A stretch of 64,000 nucleotides of DNA from Atherinomorus stipes (Eukaryota; Chordata; Actinopteri; Atheriniformes; Atherinidae): NCBI GenBank assembly GCA_023101725.1, contig JALJCO010013652.1, positions 86,001-150,000 on the forward strand, written 5' to 3'. The notes beneath the pieces are model-generated. The model was given only the letters and a program-made list of their open reading frames with translations. It had not been told where the DNA came from and searched no databases. Position numbers and translations under genes: made by a program. This document shows positions 58,000-64,000 of the stretch, one piece after another (the stretch's first letter is position 1; each line of letters opens with the position of its first letter).

Positions 58000-60900
58000 C
58001 ACTTTTAATAGCTTCATTTCCAGCTCCACTCACACATGCTGAGCTCAGATCTAATTTGGTTTAGGTATGTTAACGCATTACACTTAGCAACATTTTGAAT
58101 ATACGTTTTAAAAAAGTGGTTCTTGTTTTTGCCTTCAGGGAATTAAAAATGAAAAATAAGAATTCTGCACTCAGAAACAGCTTCATCTCCATGTAGTTCA
58201 GCTACATTGCTGCACTTGTGAAGTAGTCTGGAGTTTCTCTCAGCAGTCGGTGTGTTTGTATCAAACAGTCTTCTCTGTGAGTGGTGCCATTATGCCAGTA
58301 TCTTATGTGCTTTCTCTGAAAAATTGTGCGCTTTTTTGCCCTTGTTCAAAACTCCATACCCCACAACAAGGGCTCCTGAACCTGAGGTTGAGAACCACTT
58401 TAGATAAATGTGGTGCCACGAGAAGGAAGGGCATAAACAAAAGCCTGGAAAGCAAATTGTAAAGAAACTTAATGAAGTTCTTTGTGTTATTCTGCTGATT
58501 TGTGACTTTTGTCTCCCTGTCTTTTTTATCTTTTCAATCATTCTGCTTCCTGTTGTATACCTGCATGAGTAAATATCTCGTCCTATGCACCGCAGAGTTC
58601 ATTCTTTTTCATTTGAGATAAAATAGAAAGCCCCATTTAATGACAGTTAAGGTTGCGCCTGCCGTTTTTGTCTCTTACTGCCTCTCCTCTCCTCCTCTCA
58701 CCGCTCCCAGGGTTTAGCTGTGTAATGTATGATGTGTTCGCTGACGGGGGATGTTTTATGAATGTGAGAGGAGGCCTTGGCAGCACCCCTGCCTCCCCAC
58801 AATAAGATGAGCTGAATAAATCTGAGACATGCCACAGGCTTTCCACGCACACATGCACGCACACGAAAAAATTTAAGTCAGGGACCTGGTCAATTCCTGG
58901 GGAAGAAAACAGAATCATAAAACTCTTATCACTTTAGAGCCTCCTGCACCTCGGCACATTCCTCCATCGCTCTCTGTCTCTGTTTTTCTGCTTCCCTCCT
59001 CTCTCTGTCTGGGTGTCCTTGAGGTGGTGTCAGCGGGTGGAGCGAGACGGGGGTGTGAAGCTTTGATGCTGGTTGGGGCTCACTCAGCTGGTCAGTACAG
59101 AGCGCTGCCTCTCCTCCCAAGGCTCTGAATAAATTCAACGTCAGTGACAATTTACAGCTCGCGCCCATCCTCGATATGATGCACTGAGCAGGGCGTTGAG
59201 CGTGTCTTGTTGCTATTTCAACAAAGTGAGGCTAATTTATTACAGTGTAAAATCCACAGAGCAGAGATATAGGGAGGCCTTGGTTTGAGACTTGTGGTGT
59301 AAAACTGTGGATAGTGTGATTTTTTTTATTGTGCTGCTGTGTGTAAGAAGCAAGGCTGCAGTGCTACAACACAGAGTTTGAGTGAAATAGGTGATATAAG
59401 TCATTAAGTAACATGACTAAAGTTTTGCAGTTTTGCGCCTTTCATGTCATAAAGTTTGGACCTAAGTGAAATTTTAAAAAGCAAGCAAACTTACTTCTAT
59501 CTTCTTGACTCTAATTTACTTTTAACAAGGGTAATTGGATTTAAATATATGCCCCCATCTTCAAGAAGTCTTGACAGGACTCCCATTGTAGTGGCTGTAG
59601 AGGAATGATGAAGAAGATCTCAGTTAATTACATCATGTCACAAGTTATGAGACTGAACCTAAAGTTCCCCAGACTGCTGTCACAGAAAAAGCTGACCAGC
59701 ACAATCAAGACTGACCTTCAAAATCCATTAGATTTATGTTTTTTTTTTCACCAGCATTTTCCTTCTCTCCAGTAATTTACATATTTATCAGAGCCGATCG
59801 TGGTTTGACATCCTTTAATTTTTTATTTCCTCCCAGTGAGAGAATGAGAAGCAGTGTGCCGTGCAGCATGTGACTTTGGCAGGTGAAGAATATGCTGAGG
59901 GAGCACTTTGATTTGGAAGTGTGGGCATAAATTTTGCCTCTGCTGCTTTCACTCACTCATTGTCACCTACCACCCCTCCTTCTCAGCCTCCACCCTCTCA
60001 TTGTAGCATATACTGTACCTTTATTCGTTTACATGTACGTGTACAAGCCAACTCGCTTCATTTATTCTCATGCCTCTTTTTTTCTTTTTTCAGAAAAATC
60101 TATTTTTTGTCATGAATTGAGGTTCTTTTAATCATGATTGTAATAATGAAGTTAAAGAGGTGCATATTTCAAAGTCATGGCCACGTTTGGAAATGTGCAA
60201 AACTGGGTGTAGCCCATGTAAACCTCAGATGAAGTGCAAAATAAATACAGAAAGAGGTTACAGAAGCAGCTTTATGTACTTCATGGAGTAGAAAAGGAGA
60301 TCCTCCTTCAATTTTAAAGTGTTAGATAACAGGAAATAATTAAAGAAAACATCATTTGGTCCTTACCCACTCTTAAAAATGAGCTAAATACAACCTCAGA
60401 TGAGCAGCAGCACATGACCTGAGCCAATATGCAGAAGCAGTGTGTGAAAGATCAATGCAAGCAGGTCAGTACAGCCACATCCTGCACTGAACTCATCACC
60501 AGGGAGTGTGAGCACCTCTAAAAAGACAGAGATTTTGGCTATTTGCAGGTCTGGATCTTTCAGGTGTACTTACAGTGCTAAGGAGGAAAGACATCAGCAG
60601 TGCTTGTGGAGAAATCTTTGTTTTTTTACCCATTAATGCAAGAAGGGCTATTTTAGATAATATGGATTATGGATTGTCTCTCATATGGACAATTATTTTA
60701 GGGTGAGAAAAATAATTGACAAGCAGAAAGCAGTCGGTCTTCCAACAAGATTTACTTCAAGGTTAAATCAAACAATATTCAGAACATCTGCATAAACCCA
60801 ATAGCTACATGTCACACTCTACAGGCCTCAGTTAGGATGTTAAATGTTAAAACTCATGACAGTACGAGTTGTAAAAAGCATTTTTAAACAAAACTGAGTT

Positions 60901-63570
60901 GAGCAGCGTTGCAGTCAGAGAGCTTAAATTTAATCATGTAACAACACAAAACATGAAATACAATATAAACTATAGATAATATAACATATATAGGGATAAA
61001 GACTCCATTATGAAGCAAAACTCTACTGTAGTGATTAGAATATGTAGGATAAATTGATCTAGGAACTGTTGATTAGACGGCATGTGTTTTATTATTAAGA
61101 GGGAGGTGTCGCGCTACATGCAGTGAAACACTGACACAAGGGAGAGAAGATAAAAATATGGGATCAAGTGCCTGCATTCTTGGCTATGACCTTGAATATG
61201 TGGTGTTCCTTTCTTCAAAAAGAGCATCAACTAGAAGCCACATGTTTAGTTAACTCATCGCTTAAGAGGTTCATCCACTAAGACAAGGTTTAATTTCCTT
61301 TCTCTCCTTCCATCTCTCTGGATCACTGGTTACACAGACATTGACTGAACGACAATAGCTTGGACAATGATTGATTTTCATCCATGAAATCTGTGTATAT
61401 GCTTCTATTTTCTGTTTTCATATCACTGCATATCAGACATACAAGTACATACGTTTATTTGGAGGAAGAAAAAAAAACAGCATAAAATGTTAGAGTGTCA
61501 TATAAATGACAGTGCAGTGATGTGGGTTTGACATCCAGCTCAGTGCACTTCATGGAAAACATTCATTGTTGATGGACTGTTGCTCTCTTCTTCTCTTCTG
61601 TCGACAGAAACAGACAAAAAGAGCTTTTCCGGGGAGAAGAGTTTGAGCATTTCTGTTGCCTTAGAGAGCTACCCTTCAGTCTAATCCCTTGCCTTGTCTT
61701 CCCTTTTTACTTCTGTCTTTCCTTCCCTTTTTTTCTGTCAGTCTCTCTCTCTACAGCCCCCTGGCTGCTGATCTCTACTGCCACCTTGGGGTCAGGAGAT
61801 GCTGCTGCATCCCTGTAATCTTCAAACTTAACTAGAACTTGACCCTAACCTTCATGTTAAATGCCAACATGTGATTTTCCTGGACGTATATGCAAGCTAT
61901 GATACTCATTTCCTGCAGGTTCCCTGTGGTTGTTGGGGCGCCTATGGAATAGTGGGACTTAATTTTGTGCTACAACGCTTGGCTGCGCACAGCCAGATAC
62001 AGAGGAACGCAGAGATACAGGCACATAAACACAACAGCTACTCGGGGAGCGTTTGTGAGAGCCCTGAGGAGACATATTCACACAGACACACAGAGAAACA
62101 CACAGACACACAGAATGATGTGGGATAAACAGTACATCCATTGTAAGCTCCAGGAGCCTGCTGGAAGAGATTGTTTTGATGAAGCAGCAAGGGCACACTA
62201 GCACTGAGACTAAATGTGGCATGGCCATGATGGTTGAATTCCCTGACAGTCGGGACCTTGGCAGCTGCCTCTGCTTTGGCTCGCAACTTTCTGGGTTCTT
62301 GGTTTTACTGTGGGGAAAATGGCTGTGCGTGCTTTGTTTGTGCATGTCTGCCGACATGTATTTCTCTCACTGTAGAGGCTGTACGAGTGTATGCCACAGC
62401 TGTGCTCCTGCTCCACCAGCCTGTGTGGTGGTGGCCTGGGGTTGGGGCCAAAGTAGAATTTCTAAGTGATGGAATTTCACAGCTACCGAGCACCCAGCGT
62501 CCGGCCAAACCGCAAGCACTCACATTTACAACAAACGGCCTGCTCCGCTCCACGGAGAGTCCTGAATGGCAAACCCATTTGTCTCTGTGAAGGGCAGAGG
62601 GAGGAAAAAGCTAAATAAAATCAGAGGCAGAGTACTTTAATGGAACAATGCTCTTTTTTTCTTCTCCTCCTCTCCTGTGTTTGTTTACGACACCCCTAGC
62701 TACTGAAATAGGCACACATGTACGCTCACAAATGCACATAAGCACACGGACACACATCGCTGTGAGGTTAAATTGGAATTAAAGAGAAGGAAAGGTGCAT
62801 AGCCTGTTGCTAATTAGCATTTTCTCTGCTCAGCAGAAGAGGGCGGAAGAATCGATAAGATATTAAGTTTGTGTATAGCAATGAGGCACACAATCACTTT
62901 CATCCATTAGCAACAGCAGATTAGAAGAGAAACACTGGCCAAGAAAACAGCAAAACTTTGACCTCTGTGGATTTAAACCAGGCTGGGAATGCAGAATGGG
63001 AATGCTTGTTTAGCTTCTCTGCAGTTGTATTTAAAGAGTAAGGATTCCCCTCGAAGCATCAACAGAAACCTCAGAGGTTAATTCATCCTCTTCCAATTAC
63101 AAGTGTCTACAACTTTTTGATCCCGACCTCTGAGATAAACCATCTCTGGGATTTAAACCCAAATATTTTATTAGCAATAAAATTTCACACATCTGTAAAA
63201 ACCCCCTTTTATGAATCAATAATAAAGGGAAATCTTAAGAAGACTTGACTCAAAGACTTCCTCCAGGTCACACCAGTTGCAGGCTGATCCTGACCCTGTA
63301 GATGTATAATTCACCTTAACTGTTGAATATTCTGCGCAGTGTTGGTTTGATGTGTCATTCATGTGTGTCTGGCTGACATGGATGTCCAGGTTTAGAGTGT
63401 GTTGTGACCCAACCTCACACACGTGGGCTGTGCATGTATCTGCTGATTGATGCTAAATTACAATGATTTAAGAAAAACTAATAGCTCCCTTCAAGGCTGC
63501 TCCAACTTTGTGCATTAAAAAATCAGCTGTTTCCCTCCATCATTCCACTCTATCTCTCACTGTGTTTCTT
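58000..63570. other. Gene-free stretch before the AGBL4 exon
   Basis: No coding exon was recognised. It includes a few low-repeat segments (58715-58830, 59821-59930, 62755-62960) and ordinary AT-rich DNA. Minus-strand frames around 58637-59168 and both-strand frames around 61959-62590 match no family. This is taken as intronic sequence upstream of the exon at 63574. Confidence 0.5.
62755..62960. other. Candidate conserved non-coding element with palindrome
   Basis: This low-repeat stretch contains a perfect 12-bp palindrome TGCTAATTAGCA (62808-62819) centred on a homeobox-type TAATTA core, within GAGGTTAAATTGGAATTAAA and ATTTTCTCTGCTCAGCAGAA. It lies about 750 bp upstream of the AGBL4 exon. 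Regulatory function is inference. Confidence 0.3.
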
Positions 63571-63573
63571 TAG

Positions 63574-63663
63574 ACCACGCGAGTGGAGAGAGGGAGAAGA
63601 AGCTGGTCTTTCTCACATCTCGTGTTCATCCTGGAGAGTCTCCTGCCTCCTTCATATGTCAAG
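63574..63663 (+). CDS. agbl4: AGBL4 (cytosolic carboxypeptidase 6) internal exon, HPGE motif
   Basis: A 90-bp exon lies between acceptor TGTGTTTCTTTAG and donor GTCAAG|GTGAAA, in phase 1 at both ends. It reads GEREKKLVFLTSRVHPGESP followed by ASFVCQG. The HPGE motif (63627-63638) supplies the His and Glu zinc ligands of M14-family carboxypeptidases. The FVCQG ending fits AGBL4/CCP6 better than AGBL5 (SSFVFNG-type) or AGBL1-3/AGTPBP1 (SNASWVMKG-type), as remembered. Known of the family: CCP6 is a cytosolic deglutamylase that trims glutamate chains from tubulin and other proteins. Only this exon of the gene is in the window; the next would lie beyond 64000. Linkage with bend5 on the same strand supports the identity. 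Confidence 0.88.
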
Positions 63664-63714
63664 GTGAAATAATTTGGTGATTTTTTTGCTGTGTTTGATT
63701 GGATTGATGTAGAA

Positions 63715-63890
63715 AAGCTACTCAGTCTGTGCCACGAGGACCGCAGCCCTACAAGTTTTCCATTTGTTCCTGTTGCAGCACACCTGACTCAAATTAAATG
63801 GCTCCAACAGCCTATGAAGTTCTGCACAATGGCTCAATGATTTGAGTCAGGTGTGTTGGAGCAAGGTTACATTAAGAAGCTGCAGCCAAG
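63715..63890. repeat. Fold-back element, copy F, diverged
   Basis: The arms are CACACCTGACTCAAATTAAA and GATTTGAGTCAGGTGTGTTG, with outer sequence GAGGACCGCAGCCCTACAAG. It is closest to copy A, with which it shares the variant arm (GACTCAAATT rather than GAATCAAAT). It begins only about 50 bp after the AGBL4 exon donor. Confidence 0.68.
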
Positions 63891-64000
63891 CAGACTTTGC
63901 AGCACTTACCTGTGTTAACTTTACCCAGAGTTTTATCTAGCTACTATAGCTGCTGCCTGTAGTAGCTATAAGCATATGTCATATTTAATTCGGTTTGCTT

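Noticed and set aside
61959..62590. Cluster of frames on both strands near 62 kb
   Set aside because: Several overlapping frames are open at once and pass through CA/ACAC-rich sequence; none resembles AGBL4 or another family.
1..64000. CRISPR arrays, bacterial operons, riboswitches or phage genes
   Set aside because: Intron-rich vertebrate genes and fish repeats throughout; no regularly spaced direct repeats or prokaryotic gene organisation.

Overview
The window is vertebrate nuclear DNA, almost certainly from a teleost fish. Genes are split by long GT-AG introns, the two recognisable proteins are vertebrate-specific orthologues, and the intervening DNA is full of hAT-type, TTAA-flanked, Tc1 and non-LTR elements typical of fish genomes. 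Most open reading frames in the window are chance frames in intronic or repetitive DNA.

Layout: (1) 177-12595, + strand: a complete six-exon gene for the BEN-domain protein BEND5, 450 codons with clean splice sites. Introns 1-3 and 5 are mostly plain. Intron 4 (6.7 kb) holds a deeply nested stack of DNA transposons (5592-10138), followed by single-copy-looking, possibly conserved non-coding sequence. (2) 12596-63573: about 51 kb with no convincing protein-coding exon. It holds three non-LTR retrotransposon remnants (22.6, 26.7-28.2 and 29.5-30.7 kb), another at 41.3-43.2 kb interrupted by two DNA elements, six copies of a fold-back element, several TTAA-flanked elements, a Tc1/mariner end, microsatellites, and low-repeat patches that look like conserved non-coding elements. 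(3) 63574-63663, + strand: one exon encoding the HPGE zinc-binding motif of a cytosolic carboxypeptidase, best matched to AGBL4 (CCP6).

Gene relationship: in human, BEND5 lies inside an intron of AGBL4 on the same strand. Here a BEND5 gene is followed on the same strand by an internal AGBL4 exon, and no earlier AGBL4 exon was found between them. The simplest reading is that nearly the whole window is one giant AGBL4 intron that carries BEND5. The upstream AGBL4 exons would lie to the left of position 1, which this window cannot show.

No new defence, biosynthetic or mobile system was found. The most unusual content is the nested transposon stack, in which target-site duplications allow the insertion order to be read, a set of TTAAAGG-starting elements, the recurrent invasion of the fold-back element by other hAT-like elements, and a homopolymer-rich block (9.19-9.56 kb) that looks like an assembly error. 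No software was run; all calls come from reading the sequence and from remembered family knowledge.
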